A DNA stretch of 64,000 nucleotides, taken from assembly GCA_018715495.1 (NCBI GenBank), contig DVLO01000008.1, positions 1 to 64,000 of the forward strand, in the 5' to 3' direction. The position numbers and the translations under genes are program-made. This DNA comes from Candidatus Limihabitans stercoravium (GTDB lineage: Bacteria > Bacillota > Clostridia > Christensenellales > CAG-314). This document shows, piece after piece, positions 8,855 through 18,847 of the stretch (its first letter is position 1; every line of letters begins with the position of its first letter). A model generated the notes under the pieces. It was given only the letters and a program-made list of their open reading frames with translations. It was not told where the DNA came from and searched no databases.

Positions 8855-10039
8855 ATGATCAAAGGTGGAAAGTTTTTCACATCGGAAAGTGTAACGGAAG
8901 GACACCCCGACAAAATGTGCGACCAGATCAGCGACGCTATTCTGGACGCTGTACTTGAACAAGACCCCACAGCACGTGTTGCATGCGAAACTGTAGTTTG
9001 CACAGGAACAGTGTTTGTAATGGGACAAATCACCACAACAGCCAAGATTGACTTCGCTAACATTGTAAGAGATACAGTAAGAGAAATCGGTTACACACGT
9101 GCTAAATACGGTTTCGATGCCGACAGTTGCGGCGTAATCATTTCACTTGACAAGCAATCACCCGACATTGCATTGGGCGTTGACCACTCCGGTGAATACA
9201 ACGAACGTGGTGAAATTCTGGACATGTACGGTGCAGGCGACCAGGGAATGATGTTTGGTTACGCTTGTAACGAAACTCCCGAATACATGCCAATGGCAAT
9301 CACTCTTGCTCAACGCATTGCTAAGCGTCTTGCCGACGTCAGAAAGGAAGGTCTTGTAGACTACCTTCGTCCCGACGGCAAGAGTCAGGTGACCGTTGAA
9401 TACGACGACAAGGGCAACCCCATCCGTGTTGACACAATTGTTTTGAGTACACAACACAGCCCTGAAGTTACAAATGAAAAGATTGCCAACGACATGATGA
9501 ACCTTGTAATCCGCAAGGTAGTTCCTTTGAACTTGCTGGACGAAAAGACCAAGTACTACATCAATCCTACAGGTCGTTTCGAAATTGGCGGACCTGCTGC
9601 GGACAGCGGTCTGACAGGACGTAAGATCATCGTTGACACCTACGGCGGTTACTGTGCACACGGCGGCGGTGCATTCAGCGGCAAGGACGCAACAAAGGTG
9701 GACAGAAGTGCCGCTTACATGGCAAGATACATCTGCAAGAACATTGTTGCCGCAGGACTTGCCGACCGTGTTCAGTTGCAGGTATCCTACGCAATCGGAC
9801 GTGCTAAGCCCGTATCGTTGGACGTCAACACCTACGGTACAGGTAAACTGGACGACGTAGTAATTGCAAATATCATCAGCGAAGAATTCGACCTTCGTCC
9901 CAAGGCAATCATCGAACTGTTTGACTTGCAGAAGCCCATTTACAAACAAACGGCAAGTTACGGTCACTTCGGCCGTGAAGGATTCCCATGGGAAAAGTTG
10001 GACAGAGTAGAAGACCTTAAAAAGTATCTTCCTCAATAA
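8855..10039 (+). CDS. metK: S-adenosylmethionine synthetase
   Basis: A 394-residue cytosolic enzyme making S-adenosylmethionine from methionine and ATP. Signatures are [20 protein letters not shown]-like N-terminus (GHPDK is the ATP/methionine site), [12 protein letters not shown] and the P-loop-like [16 protein letters not shown]. Length is typical (about 395). The ATG at 8855 follows TAGGAGG; an upstream TTG in frame lies inside the riboswitch terminator and is not the start. Regulated by the SAM-I riboswitch directly upstream and closed by a terminator. Confidence 0.98.
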   Translation: MIKGGKFFTSESVTEGHPDKMCDQISDAILDAVLEQDPTARVACETVVCTGTVFVMGQITTTAKIDFANIVRDTVREIGYTRAKYGFDADSCGVIISLDKQSPDIALGVDHSGEYNERGEILDMYGAGDQGMMFGYACNETPEYMPMAITLAQRIAKRLADVRKEGLVDYLRPDGKSQVTVEYDDKGNPIRVDTIVLSTQHSPEVTNEKIANDMMNLVIRKVVPLNLLDEKTKYYINPTGRFEIGGPAADSGLTGRKIIVDTYGGYCAHGGGAFSGKDATKVDRSAAYMARYICKNIVAAGLADRVQLQVSYAIGRAKPVSLDVNTYGTGKLDDVVIANIISEEFDLRPKAIIELFDLQKPIYKQTASYGHFGREGFPWEKLDRVEDLKKYLPQ

Positions 10040-10048
10040 TTTTACAAA

Positions 10049-10080
10049 GCAACACGTCTTAGGGCGTGTTGTTTGTGTTT
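10049..10080 (+). terminator. Rho-independent terminator of metK
   Basis: GCAACACG pairs with CGTGTTGT, followed by a T-rich tail. Confidence 0.75.
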
Positions 10081-10234
10081 TAGCAAAACCTGAGTTAAAG
10101 TGTCACCAAATTTTGCAATTGTGTTTTTCGACCAAACACAACGTTTACGGCGTTGAAAAGTCATGTATTTGCTGTAAAAACTTTGCCGACAAATGACTGT
10201 GTTTGTCAACACTTACAGACAGGGCAGTGTGCAC

Positions 10235-10263
10235 TTGATATTTATATGCCTGTGTGGTATAAT
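10235..10263 (+). promoter_or_regulatory. Promoter of the recD2-comF-secA-prfB operon
   Basis: TTGATA, 17-base spacer, TGTGGTATAAT. It is the only strong promoter seen ahead of four closely packed genes. Confidence 0.75.
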
Positions 10264-10296
10264 GTGTGATCAGAAGAAATTTTTAAGAGGTGGAAC

Positions 10297-12543
10297 TTGA
10301 CGGTAAAGGGAACTGTCGCATCGGTAATTTTTTATAATTCCGAAAACGGCTATTCGGTAATAAGTCTTGATACTGTGGACGGCGACGACATTGTTGTTGT
10401 CGGCACTTTTCCTGCCCTTTCGGTGGGTGAAGTACTGACGGTTACCGGCAGGGAGACTTACCACCAGAGATACGGCGAACAGCTTGTTGCGGAAAGCTAC
10501 ACAATAGACAATCCGACCACACGACAGGGTATTGTAAGGTACCTTGCCAGCGGACTTGTAAAGGGTGTCGGGGAAGTTACTGCCAACAACATTTACGATG
10601 TTTTCGGCGGAGATACGTTGAACATCATTGAAACAAACCCCATGCTGCTCTCTAAAGTCAAGGGTATTTCCGACAAGAAGGCAATGGACATTGCAAAAAG
10701 CGTGGGTCAGTTGAAGAAGATGCAGTCGCAGATAATGTTTCTGCAACAGTACAACATTTCCACCAACCTTGCAATGAAGATTTACAACACCTACAAGGAT
10801 CACACCAAGTCCATTGTCTCTGCCAATCCATACAAACTGATTGACGACGTAGACGGAGTGGGATTTGCAACTGCAGACAAGATTGCCGTAAGTATGGGAC
10901 ATGATCTGCACGGTAGTTTCCGTATTCGTGCGTCGGTGGTGTACGCATTGAAGGATAGTGCCGACAAGCAGGGCAACACCTATCTTACACGAAAGGATCT
11001 TGTTGACCGTTGTAATGCCTTGCTCAACATGAATCTGAACGAACACCAATCACTGTTCGAAGACGTATTGACGGGGCTTGTGCTTGAACCGACAATCAAG
11101 ATGTACAGTTACAAGGGTGAGGATTGCGTTGCTCTTGCAAGGCTGTATTCGCTGGAATCGGCAATTGCAACCAGACTTATAAGACTCAACCACGAAGTCA
11201 GACGGATTTCAATGGACAGCAACAGTATCATTGAACAGTTTCAACAGACCAATCACATCACCTTTCACCACAGCCAGCGCCAGGCAATAATGTCTGCGAC
11301 GCTAAACGGCGTCAGCGTAATTACAGGCGGGCCTGGTACAGGCAAGACCACAATTATCAAGTGTATTGCTGAAATATTTTCCACCAACAATCTGCGTGTT
11401 GAAATGTGCGCTCCTACAGGACGTGCAGCCAAACGTCTGCAGCAAAGTACCGGCTACGACGCCAAGACGATACACCGTCTGTTGGGATTGGAATTCCGTG
11501 ACGGTAAAACAAACTTCAAGTTTAATCAGTCCAACCCGTTGCCATGCGATGTGGTCATTGTGGACGAAGTTTCCATGACGGACGTGTACATCATGTCCAG
11601 CCTGTTGCGTGCCTTGGACAGCGGCACACGTCTTGTAATGGTGGGCGACAAGGATCAGCTTCCCAGCGTAGGCGCAGGAAACGTGCTTGCCGACATCATC
11701 AACAGCAGGACTATTGACGTAAACTACCTGACCTACATCTATCGACAGTCGGAAGACAGCCTGATTGTTTCCAATGCGCATCTCATCAATCAGTGCAAGA
11801 TGCCGGAAATAAACAACAGCGGTAAGGATTTCTTTGTAATGAGTATCAATGATCTCACAGAGGTACATGATACAGTAATACAACTTGTTACCACACGTCT
11901 GCCAAAATTCACTAATGTATCCCCCCGTGACATTCAGGTGCTGGGTGCGTTGAAAAGCGGTGTTGCCGGTGTTGAAAACCTCAATGTGGGATTACAACAG
12001 GCAATCAATCCGCCCCGTCCCGACAAGGGAGAAGTTGCACACGGCAAGACGGTGTTCCGTCAGGGCGACAGGGTAATGCAGACGGTAAACAACTACGAAA
12101 TGCCCTACACCCGAATGAAACCCGACGGCACAGTAGAAGAGGGAACGGGCGTATTCAACGGCGACATAGGATTTGTTACCCGTGTTGACAAGGTAAACGG
12201 CTACGTTGAAGTGGAATTTGACGACAACAGAATTTCGCAGTACACTGCAAATGATCTTGGAGACCTGCAGTTGTCTTACGCAATCACGGTACACAAGAGC
12301 CAGGGCAGCGAATTTGATGTGGCAGTAATCCCGCTTGTCAACGGACCTCCGACAATCATCAACAAAAATCTTCTGTACACAGCCATCACCCGTGCCAAAA
12401 AGGTGGTAGTGCTTGTGGGAAGCAAGAAGGTTCTTGCCATGATGATTCACAACAACTACATTGCAGCACGTACAACAATGCTGGAATGGTTTTTAAAACT
12501 GGAAGAAAAGAAGTTCAATACCTTCTTTACACAAGATGATTGA
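10297..12543 (+). CDS. recD2: RecD2-type ATP-dependent DNA helicase
   Basis: A 748-residue superfamily 1B 5'-3' helicase of the RecD2/TraA family, active in DNA repair without RecBC. Helicase motifs: Walker A ITGGPGTGKTT (~residues 341-351), Ia CAPTGRAAKRL, Walker B VVIVDEVSM, motif III VGDKDQLPSVGAGNVL, motif IV YRQSEDS, motif V AITVHKSQGSEFD and motif VI YTAITRAKK. The N-terminal ~300 residues hold the OB-like and helix-hairpin-helix region (GVGEVTANNIYDVFG, GISDKKAMDIAK, VDGVGFATADKIA) that marks RecD2. It starts at TTG with AAGAGGTGG upstream, and overlaps the next gene by 8 bases. Confidence 0.94.
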   Translation: MTVKGTVASVIFYNSENGYSVISLDTVDGDDIVVVGTFPALSVGEVLTVTGRETYHQRYGEQLVAESYTIDNPTTRQGIVRYLASGLVKGVGEVTANNIYDVFGGDTLNIIETNPMLLSKVKGISDKKAMDIAKSVGQLKKMQSQIMFLQQYNISTNLAMKIYNTYKDHTKSIVSANPYKLIDDVDGVGFATADKIAVSMGHDLHGSFRIRASVVYALKDSADKQGNTYLTRKDLVDRCNALLNMNLNEHQSLFEDVLTGLVLEPTIKMYSYKGEDCVALARLYSLESAIATRLIRLNHEVRRISMDSNSIIEQFQQTNHITFHHSQRQAIMSATLNGVSVITGGPGTGKTTIIKCIAEIFSTNNLRVEMCAPTGRAAKRLQQSTGYDAKTIHRLLGLEFRDGKTNFKFNQSNPLPCDVVIVDEVSMTDVYIMSSLLRALDSGTRLVMVGDKDQLPSVGAGNVLADIINSRTIDVNYLTYIYRQSEDSLIVSNAHLINQCKMPEINNSGKDFFVMSINDLTEVHDTVIQLVTTRLPKFTNVSPRDIQVLGALKSGVAGVENLNVGLQQAINPPRPDKGEVAHGKTVFRQGDRVMQTVNNYEMPYTRMKPDGTVEEGTGVFNGDIGFVTRVDKVNGYVEVEFDDNRISQYTANDLGDLQLSYAITVHKSQGSEFDVAVIPLVNGPPTIINKNLLYTAITRAKKVVVLVGSKKVLAMMIHNNYIAARTTMLEWFLKLEEKKFNTFFTQDD

Positions 12544-13288
12544 CAAGGACATTTTACGCAATTTATTGAGTGACGTCACACAAAAATGTATGGTGTGCGG
12601 CGTCGATATATTTGACAACAGCACGGGATTTTGCAGTCATTGCGTCAAGGACGTTGTGTTCAACAACGGCAAGACCTGTCTGCGGTGCGGTGTGCATCTT
12701 GTCGGTGAGGAAAACTACTGTTCCAATTGCGTTTCTGACAACAACTATTTCGACAGGGCGTATTCGGCATTTACCTACGACGGAAACATTGTCAGGGTGA
12801 TACACTCATTGAAATTCGGCAACATGGCAGGCTACGCAAGAGTGCTTGCAGCCTATCTTGCCTATCTTGTTGTCACAAACAATATAACGTTTGATGAAGT
12901 GTGTTTCGTTCCGATGACGGCGAAATCGCAAAAATTGCGACGTTATAATCAATCGCAGTTGCTATCACAGTATTTTTGTGATATACTTAGCAAAGATTGT
13001 CCGAAACCGCTTCTTGTCAAGGTGCGTGAAACGGCACGGCAGGAAACGCTGGGCAAATACAGTCGCAAGTGCAATCTTAATAGAGCATTTGCAGTAGACA
13101 AGCAATACGATGTTACGGGCAAGACGGTACTTGTAATTGACGACGTCAAGACTACGGGTGCTACGCTTGAAGAGTGTGCCCGTGCGTTAAAGGAGGCGGG
13201 AGCAGACAAGGTTTATTGCCTGACTGTCGCATCCCGTGAAGAAAAAGTGCTTGTCGAAAAAGGAGACAGACATGAAAGAAAAGGTTAA
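12536..13288 (+). CDS. ComF-family phosphoribosyltransferase-like protein
   Basis: A 250-residue member of the ComF/GntX family. Residues 18-75 carry a double zinc-finger region (CMVCG, CSHC, CLRCG, CSNC). The C-terminal type I phosphoribosyltransferase domain contains the PRPP loop VLVIDDVKTTGATLEECA. In Bacillus, ComFC is needed for DNA uptake, but the biochemical reaction of ComF proteins is not settled; here the neighbour recD2 also points to DNA handling. Translation is coupled: it starts 8 bases before the end of recD2 and ends 17 bases inside secA. Confidence 0.9.
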   Translation: MIDKDILRNLLSDVTQKCMVCGVDIFDNSTGFCSHCVKDVVFNNGKTCLRCGVHLVGEENYCSNCVSDNNYFDRAYSAFTYDGNIVRVIHSLKFGNMAGYARVLAAYLAYLVVTNNITFDEVCFVPMTAKSQKLRRYNQSQLLSQYFCDILSKDCPKPLLVKVRETARQETLGKYSRKCNLNRAFAVDKQYDVTGKTVLVIDDVKTTGATLEECARALKEAGADKVYCLTVASREEKVLVEKGDRHERKG

Positions 13289-16187
13289 AAAGTACGATTG
13301 GTCTAAAGCGCCTGATATAAAAAAGTACGGACGTGCAAACAGACGACAGGTCAAGAAACTGTGCAAGATTGCCGATGTTATCGAAGAACTTGAACCCAAG
13401 TATCAGGCAATGAGCAATCAGCAACTGAGGGAAATGACCGATTACTTTAAAGCACAGCTTAGTGAAGGCAAGACTACCGACGACATTTTGTGTGATGCCT
13501 ATGCCGTTTGCCGTGAAGCTGCTAAACGTGTACTCAATCAGCGTCATTACTACGTTCAGTTGTTGGGCGGTATTGCACTGCATCAGGGACGTATCTGTCA
13601 GATGGCAACAGGTGAAGGTAAGACATTGACGGAAACATTGCCTGCTTACCTCAATGCACTTACAGGAAAGGGAGTCCACATCGTAACAGTCAACGAATAT
13701 CTTGCTGCCCGTGACGCACAGTGGATGGGCAAGCTGTACAACTTTTTGGGCATTACTGTAGGCGTCAACCTTGCAAAACTCAGTCCAGTTGAAAAACAGG
13801 ATGTCTATTCCCGTGACATCGTTTACGGTGTCAATGCGGAATTCGGTTTCGACTATCTGCGTGACAACCGTGTTTCCGACAAGAAAGACAAGGTTCAGCG
13901 TGAATTGTCCTTTGCAATCATCGACGAAGTAGACAGTATTTTGATAGACGAAGCACGTACACCTTTGATCATTTCTGCTCATGCAAAGCAGTCGGGAGCC
14001 ATGTACAATCGTGCCAACGGATTTGTCAGAGGGCTCAAACCTTCCACAAACGTTGACAACGAAGGTAAGTTGCCCTGGGAAAGCGGTAGCGGCGTTCAGG
14101 CAATGGCGAACAGACTCAGCGGCAACGATGAGAAAGAAGACTACAACGGCGACTACGTAGTAAACTGGAAAGATCGCAATGTGCGTCTTACCGACAGAGG
14201 TATCAAAAAGGCGGAAAAATATTTCGGTCTGGAAAATCTTTCCGGTTCGGAATACATGACGGACGAACAGCAACGACTTAGTCTGGAATGGAACAACTAC
14301 ATTAACAATGCATTGCGTGCCAACACACTGATGAAGCGTGATGAAGATTACATCGTGGAAAACGGTGCAATTGTAATTGTCGACCCATTTACAGGACGTA
14401 AGATGCCTGACCGCAGATACAGTGGCGGATTACACCAGGCGCTTGAAGCCAAGGAAGGCGTCAAACTCCGTGACGAAGACGTAACCATTGCAACAATTAC
14501 CATTCAGAACTACTTCCGTCTGTATCGCAAGATCAGCGGTATGACAGGTACAGCCAAGACGGAAGAAGATGAATTTAATTCCATTTACAATCTTGACGTA
14601 GTGGCAATTCCCACCAACAAGCCGGTAATCCGTCATGACTACGAAGTCATCGTTTACGGAAAACGCAACGACAAACTTGATGCCATTGTTGAAAAGGTCA
14701 AGGAATGTCACGAAAAGGGACAACCTGTGCTCATCGGTACGGTAACAGTTGAGAAGAACGAAGAATTGTCTGCTCTTTTAAAGCGTGCAGGAATCAAGCA
14801 CAACGTCTTGAACGCTAAGGAACACCAACGTGAAGCGGAAATCATTGCTCAGGCGGGTAGCGTGGGTGCGGTAACCCTTGCCACCAACATGGCAGGTCGT
14901 GGTACGGACATCCTTTTGGGCGGTAACCCTGCTGCATTGGCAACCAAGCGTATGCGCAAGGAAGGTTACTCCGAAGAACAGATAGAACTTGCTACGGGAT
15001 TTACCGAAGAAACCAATCCCGATATATTGAAACTGCGTGAAATTTACAACAAGTATGTTTCGGAATACAAGACGGAAACCGACAAACAGCGTGAAGAGGT
15101 AATCAAACTGGGCGGTTTGTTTGTAATCGGTACCGAAATGCACGAAAGCAGACGTATCGACGACCAGTTGCGTGGACGTTCGGGACGTCAGGGTGACCCC
15201 GGTGAAAGCGTCATTTACGTTTCTTTGGAAGATGATCTCATCAAGAACAGCTCTATCCTTGCGGGTCTTGCCAACGCCAAGATGTTTGAAAGCGTGTTCG
15301 GTCTCAGCCTTAAGGCGTACACAAGAGTTGTAACGGGTGCGCAGAAACAGCGTGAATCCATGAACTTTGCCAGTCGTAAACACGTCGTTCAGTACGACGA
15401 CGTTGTAAACGTACAGCGCAAGTCCGTCTACCAGTTGAGAAACCGTATTCTTGACGGCGACAACATACACAACGACATTCTGGAAATGGTGTCAGGCTGC
15501 GCCCGTGTGGTACTGGGTAAGGCATGCGGCGAAAATCAGCGTGTAGACGAATGGAACATTCCCCAGGTCAATGCACGTGTCAATGTAATTCTCAGAAACA
15601 CCGAATTGCAACCAATATTGACAGAAGGACAGTTTACAAACGTTCGTGAAGCTCACAAGCTCATCTGCGATTACATCACAGAAAAACTCAACGAACGTGT
15701 TGATGAAGGTGACGAAACAACAATTACCTTTGCTGAGATGGAACGCAAGACATTGCTTGGTTTCCTTGATTATTTCTGGCAGAACCACGTGGACGAAATG
15801 GACGAAATGCGCAAGGGTATCGGTCTGCAGGCAATTGCACAGAAAGACCCGCTTGCCATTTACAAACAACAGGCATTCGACCAATTTGACAAGATGATGG
15901 ATGCAGTTCAGGAAGCTACAATCCGGAGTCTCTTGCACCGTGAGTTGCCCAGCGCTGAGGTAGAACAGGAAGTGGATCTCAATCCCAACAAGTCGTTAAA
16001 TCGTCCTTGCCCCTGCGGAAGCGGTAAAAAGTACAAGAATTGCTGCTACAAGAAAGACCTTGCTAAGCAAAACATCAGTGCTGCCCCCGAACTTGCAAGA
16101 GCTGAAGAAAACAGACCTCTTACCAAACAGGAAGAATATCGTTTGAAGCGTGAACAGCGCAAATTGGAAAAACAGAACAAGAAGTAA
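13272..16187 (+). CDS. secA: Preprotein translocase ATPase SecA
   Basis: A 971-residue motor that pushes unfolded proteins through SecYEG. Visible are the nucleotide site MATGEGKTL, DEVDSILIDEARTPLIIS, the second RecA fold with TNMAGRGTDI, and IGTEMHESRRIDDQLRGRSGRQGDPG. The C-terminus carries the zinc-binding SEC-C motif CPCGSGKKYKNCC for SecB or ribosome contact. It is about 120 residues longer than Bacillus SecA; one extra stretch lies after ARTPLIIS (residues ~240-300) and another after TKRMRKEGYS (~570-610), as in some Clostridia and Bacteroidetes. The start at 13272 has AAAAGGAG upstream; a longer in-frame start at 13236 lacks it. Confidence 0.97.
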   Translation: MKEKVKKYDWSKAPDIKKYGRANRRQVKKLCKIADVIEELEPKYQAMSNQQLREMTDYFKAQLSEGKTTDDILCDAYAVCREAAKRVLNQRHYYVQLLGGIALHQGRICQMATGEGKTLTETLPAYLNALTGKGVHIVTVNEYLAARDAQWMGKLYNFLGITVGVNLAKLSPVEKQDVYSRDIVYGVNAEFGFDYLRDNRVSDKKDKVQRELSFAIIDEVDSILIDEARTPLIISAHAKQSGAMYNRANGFVRGLKPSTNVDNEGKLPWESGSGVQAMANRLSGNDEKEDYNGDYVVNWKDRNVRLTDRGIKKAEKYFGLENLSGSEYMTDEQQRLSLEWNNYINNALRANTLMKRDEDYIVENGAIVIVDPFTGRKMPDRRYSGGLHQALEAKEGVKLRDEDVTIATITIQNYFRLYRKISGMTGTAKTEEDEFNSIYNLDVVAIPTNKPVIRHDYEVIVYGKRNDKLDAIVEKVKECHEKGQPVLIGTVTVEKNEELSALLKRAGIKHNVLNAKEHQREAEIIAQAGSVGAVTLATNMAGRGTDILLGGNPAALATKRMRKEGYSEEQIELATGFTEETNPDILKLREIYNKYVSEYKTETDKQREEVIKLGGLFVIGTEMHESRRIDDQLRGRSGRQGDPGESVIYVSLEDDLIKNSSILAGLANAKMFESVFGLSLKAYTRVVTGAQKQRESMNFASRKHVVQYDDVVNVQRKSVYQLRNRILDGDNIHNDILEMVSGCARVVLGKACGENQRVDEWNIPQVNARVNVILRNTELQPILTEGQFTNVREAHKLICDYITEKLNERVDEGDETTITFAEMERKTLLGFLDYFWQNHVDEMDEMRKGIGLQAIAQKDPLAIYKQQAFDQFDKMMDAVQEATIRSLLHRELPSAEVEQEVDLNPNKSLNRPCPCGSGKKYKNCCYKKDLAKQNISAAPELARAEENRPLTKQEEYRLKREQRKLEKQNKK

Positions 16188-16250
16188 TTGCTTGTTAAAA
16201 AGATTTACAGATTATACAACAAAAATATACAGACAAGGTGGTGATTTGAG

Positions 16251-17343
16251 TTGATTCAGATTGAAGATTTGAAAACGGATATCAGACAATTGCAACAAAA
16301 ACTCAAGGGGATAGGTGATTCACTTTAACTTGCCCAAGTTGACAGCTCAACTTGAAGAGTTGAAGGAACAACAGAATGCACCGGACTTCTGGAATGACAT
16401 TTCCAACGCACAGATGGTGAGCAAGCAAGCTAAAAACATCGAAGACAAGATTGACGGATACAATCGTCTGTGCAAGCACTTGAACGACATTGAAGAGCTT
16501 ATCCAGCTGAGTGACGAAGAGGAAATGCTTGAGGAAGCAAGCAACGAACTGGAAACAGTCAAGGAAGAAATTGTACAATTGCACGTAGCAACATTGTTGT
16601 CGGGCAAGTACGATTCATTCAATGCACTTGTGACATTGCACCCGGGCGCAGGCGGAACGGAAGCACAGGACTGGACGGAAATGTTGTACCGCATGTATTC
16701 ACGCTACTGCGACAGACAGGGATTCAAGCGTGAGGAACTGGACAAACTGGACGGCGATGAAGCAGGTATCAAGAGCGTGACATTCAAGGTGAGCGGTAAC
16801 AACGCCTACGGTTACCTGAAGGCGGAAAAGGGCGTACACCGTCTTGTCAGAATTTCACCCTTCGACGCCAACAAGCGCAGACAGACAAGTTTCGCATCCG
16901 TTGAAGTAATGCCCGAAATTGAAACAGACCCCGACATCAAGATCGAAGAAAAAGACTTGAAGGTGGATACTTACCGTTCGTCAGGTGCAGGCGGACAGCA
17001 CGTCAACAAGACGGAAAGTGCAATTCGTATAACACACATACCAACAGGTATCGTCGTATCCTGTCAGACGCAGCGCAGTCAGATACAGAACCGTGAACAG
17101 GCAATGTTGATGTTGAAATCCAAGTTGGCGGAACTGAAAGAACGTCAGCAAATGGAAGAAGCATTGTCCATCAAGGGGGAAATCAAGAAAATTGAGTGGG
17201 GCAGTCAGATACGTTCTTACGTATTTTGTCCTTACACGCTGGTCAAGGATCACCGCACAGGGTACGAAAATGCCAACATCACCGATGTAATGGACGGAAA
17301 TATTCAACCTTTTATCGAAGACTTTTTGCAAAAGGTTTATTGA
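16251..17343 (+). CDS. prfB: Peptide chain release factor 2, +1 programmed frameshift
   Basis: Read as two pieces: frame 1 from TTG 16251 (AAGGTGG upstream) through CTT 16323-16325, then a +1 slip and reading on from AAC at 16327 to 17343, giving about 363 residues, the normal RF2 length. The slip site is CTT-TAA-C, preceded by GGT GAT TCA and by Shine-Dalgarno-like AAGGGG and AGGTGA. The usual site is CTT-TGA-C, so the stop here is UAA. Protein motifs are RF2-specific SPF (RISPFDANKRR, stop codon reading) and the catalytic GGQ (SSGAGGQHVNKTESA). An alternative GTG start at 16315, with AAGGGG five bases upstream, could give a shorter protein without frameshift. Last gene of the recD2-comF-secA-prfB group. 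Confidence 0.93.
16305..16329 (+). promoter_or_regulatory. RF2 recoding site with UAA stop
   Basis: AAGGGG and AGGTGA (anti-Shine-Dalgarno complements) are followed by TCA CTT TAA C. The in-frame stop TAA at 16326 interrupts prfB; the downstream frame is open only after a +1 shift on CTT. Confidence 0.82.
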
Positions 17344-17357
17344 TTTCAGTCTTACAA

Positions 17358-17388
17358 CAAGCCGACTTTATGGTCGGCTTGTTTTTTT
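17358..17388 (+). terminator. Rho-independent terminator after prfB
   Basis: CAAGCCGAC-TTTATG-GTCGGCTTG with seven Ts. Confidence 0.92.
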
Positions 17389-17454
17389 GTCACGTGGTAC
17401 GAAAGAAGTGTACAATTTATTACAATTTTTCATATATTTACCTGAATAAGTTTG

Positions 17455-17483
17455 TTGAAATTTTTTCAATCAGGTGGTATAAT
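17455..17483 (+). promoter_or_regulatory. Promoter of cysK
   Basis: TTGAAA, 17-base spacer, TGGTATAAT. Confidence 0.78.
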
Positions 17484-17521
17484 GATTTCGTTTGTTTAAC
17501 ACATCCAAAAAGGGGAACAAA

Positions 17522-18448
17522 ATGGTTTACAAAAATATATTGGAAGCTATCGGAAATACTCCGTTAATTCAGCTCAACAGACTGACAGGTCCCGACGATG
17601 CAAGAATTCTTGTCAAGTATGAGGGCGTAAATATAGGCGGTTCAATCAAGACACGTACTGCTTTTAACATGTTGAAAGGTGCTGAGGAAAAGGGTCTTAT
17701 CGGTAAAGATACGATCATTGTAGAACCTACCAGCGGTAACCAGGGTATCGGTATTGCTCTTGTTGGTGCAGTCAAGGGCTACAAGGTAAGGATCATCATG
17801 CCCGACTCAGTTTCGGAAGAAAGACGTAAGCTCATCACTCATTACGGTGCGGAAGTGGTGCTTGTCCATGACGCAGGCAACATCGGTGAATGTATTGAGA
17901 AGTGCGCACAGACTGCCAAGGACATGGCGGCAAGCGATCCCAATGTGTACATTCCCAGTCAGTTTGAAAATCCTGACAACACTCTTGCACACGTTCACAA
18001 CACAGCAAGGGAAATCGTCGAACAGGCACAATGCCCGATTGACGGATTTTGCAGCGGTGTAGGTACAGGCGGAACATTGAGCGGTATCGGCGAAGTGTTG
18101 AAGGAACACAATCCCGACATTGAAATCTGGGCAGTTGAACCCAAGAACGCAGCAGTGTTGAGCGGCGGACCAATAGGAACTCACATGCAGATGGGTATCG
18201 GCGACGGATTTATTCCTAAAAATCTCAATACGGAAATTTACAGCGAAGTGTGTGTCGTAACAGACGAAGAAGCAATTGCAATGGCTAAAAGACTTGCCTC
18301 CGAAGAAGGTATCATGTGCGGCATTTCCAGTGGTTCAAATGTAGTTGCGGCATTGAAACTTGCTAAGAAACTGGGAAAGGGCAAGACTGTCGTTACCGTA
18401 CTTGCCGACACAGGCGAAAGATATTTCAGCACACCGTTGTTCGATTGA
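17522..18448 (+). CDS. cysK: Cysteine synthase (O-acetylserine sulfhydrylase)
   Basis: A 308-residue PLP enzyme making cysteine from O-acetylserine and sulfide. The PLP lysine lies in GGSIKTRTAF (~residues 38-47), the substrate loop is EPTSGNQGIGIAL, and the phosphate-binding loop GVGTGGTLSGIG. Typical length. The ATG at 17522 has AAAGGGG upstream and starts just after the promoter, so the longer in-frame ATG at 17492 is unlikely. Two small genes follow closely and probably share the transcript. Confidence 0.95.
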   Translation: MVYKNILEAIGNTPLIQLNRLTGPDDARILVKYEGVNIGGSIKTRTAFNMLKGAEEKGLIGKDTIIVEPTSGNQGIGIALVGAVKGYKVRIIMPDSVSEERRKLITHYGAEVVLVHDAGNIGECIEKCAQTAKDMAASDPNVYIPSQFENPDNTLAHVHNTAREIVEQAQCPIDGFCSGVGTGGTLSGIGEVLKEHNPDIEIWAVEPKNAAVLSGGPIGTHMQMGIGDGFIPKNLNTEIYSEVCVVTDEEAIAMAKRLASEEGIMCGISSGSNVVAALKLAKKLGKGKTVVTVLADTGERYFSTPLFD

Positions 18449-18481
18449 CATTTTTGTTACGATTTAAAAAAGGGGGAAGAT

Positions 18482-18838
18482 ATGTACTGTAAGAACTGTT
18501 ACTACATGTTTGAAGAAAAGACCAAACGTTGTCCTAACTGCTACAGCAAGAACATCAAGGAAATTGAACCCAATGATCCTGTGTTTTTAATTGAGTGTAA
18601 CTTTTTCAATGGCGAAACACTGAGAACCAACCTTGAGGAACTGAAGATCCCCTACATATTGCGACAGAAGATGGGTACAGCCTACAACATGGGATTGGGA
18701 CTTGGAGGCGGCCCATGGGGAGAAAGATACCGTTTCTTCGTGCCTTACTGCGAACTTGAAAGGTGCAGGGAACTTGCCGACCTTGTAGTGGTGCCTGAGG
18801 ACGAATGCGATGACCCACAGGATGAAACGGAGTTTTAG
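18482..18838 (+). CDS. Small protein with N-terminal zinc-ribbon-like cysteines
   Basis: A 118-residue soluble protein. Two CxxC pairs at the N-terminus (MYCKNC and RCPNC, residues 3-21) should bind zinc. The rest is a small alpha/beta domain with a glycine-rich loop MGLGLGGGPWGERYRFFVP; its general look (ECNFFNGETLRTNLEEL...LERCRELAD) recalls the DUF2007-type putative signal-transducing proteins, an inference only. Preceded by AAAGGGGGAAG and 33 bases after cysK, so probably co-transcribed with it. Confidence 0.8.
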   Translation: MYCKNCYYMFEEKTKRCPNCYSKNIKEIEPNDPVFLIECNFFNGETLRTNLEELKIPYILRQKMGTAYNMGLGLGGGPWGERYRFFVPYCELERCRELADLVVVPEDECDDPQDETEF

Positions 18839-18847
18839 AAGGTTGAC

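Noticed and set aside
13161-14273. Long minus-strand reading frame opposite secA
   Set aside because: Shadow of secA, no ribosome site, odd composition.
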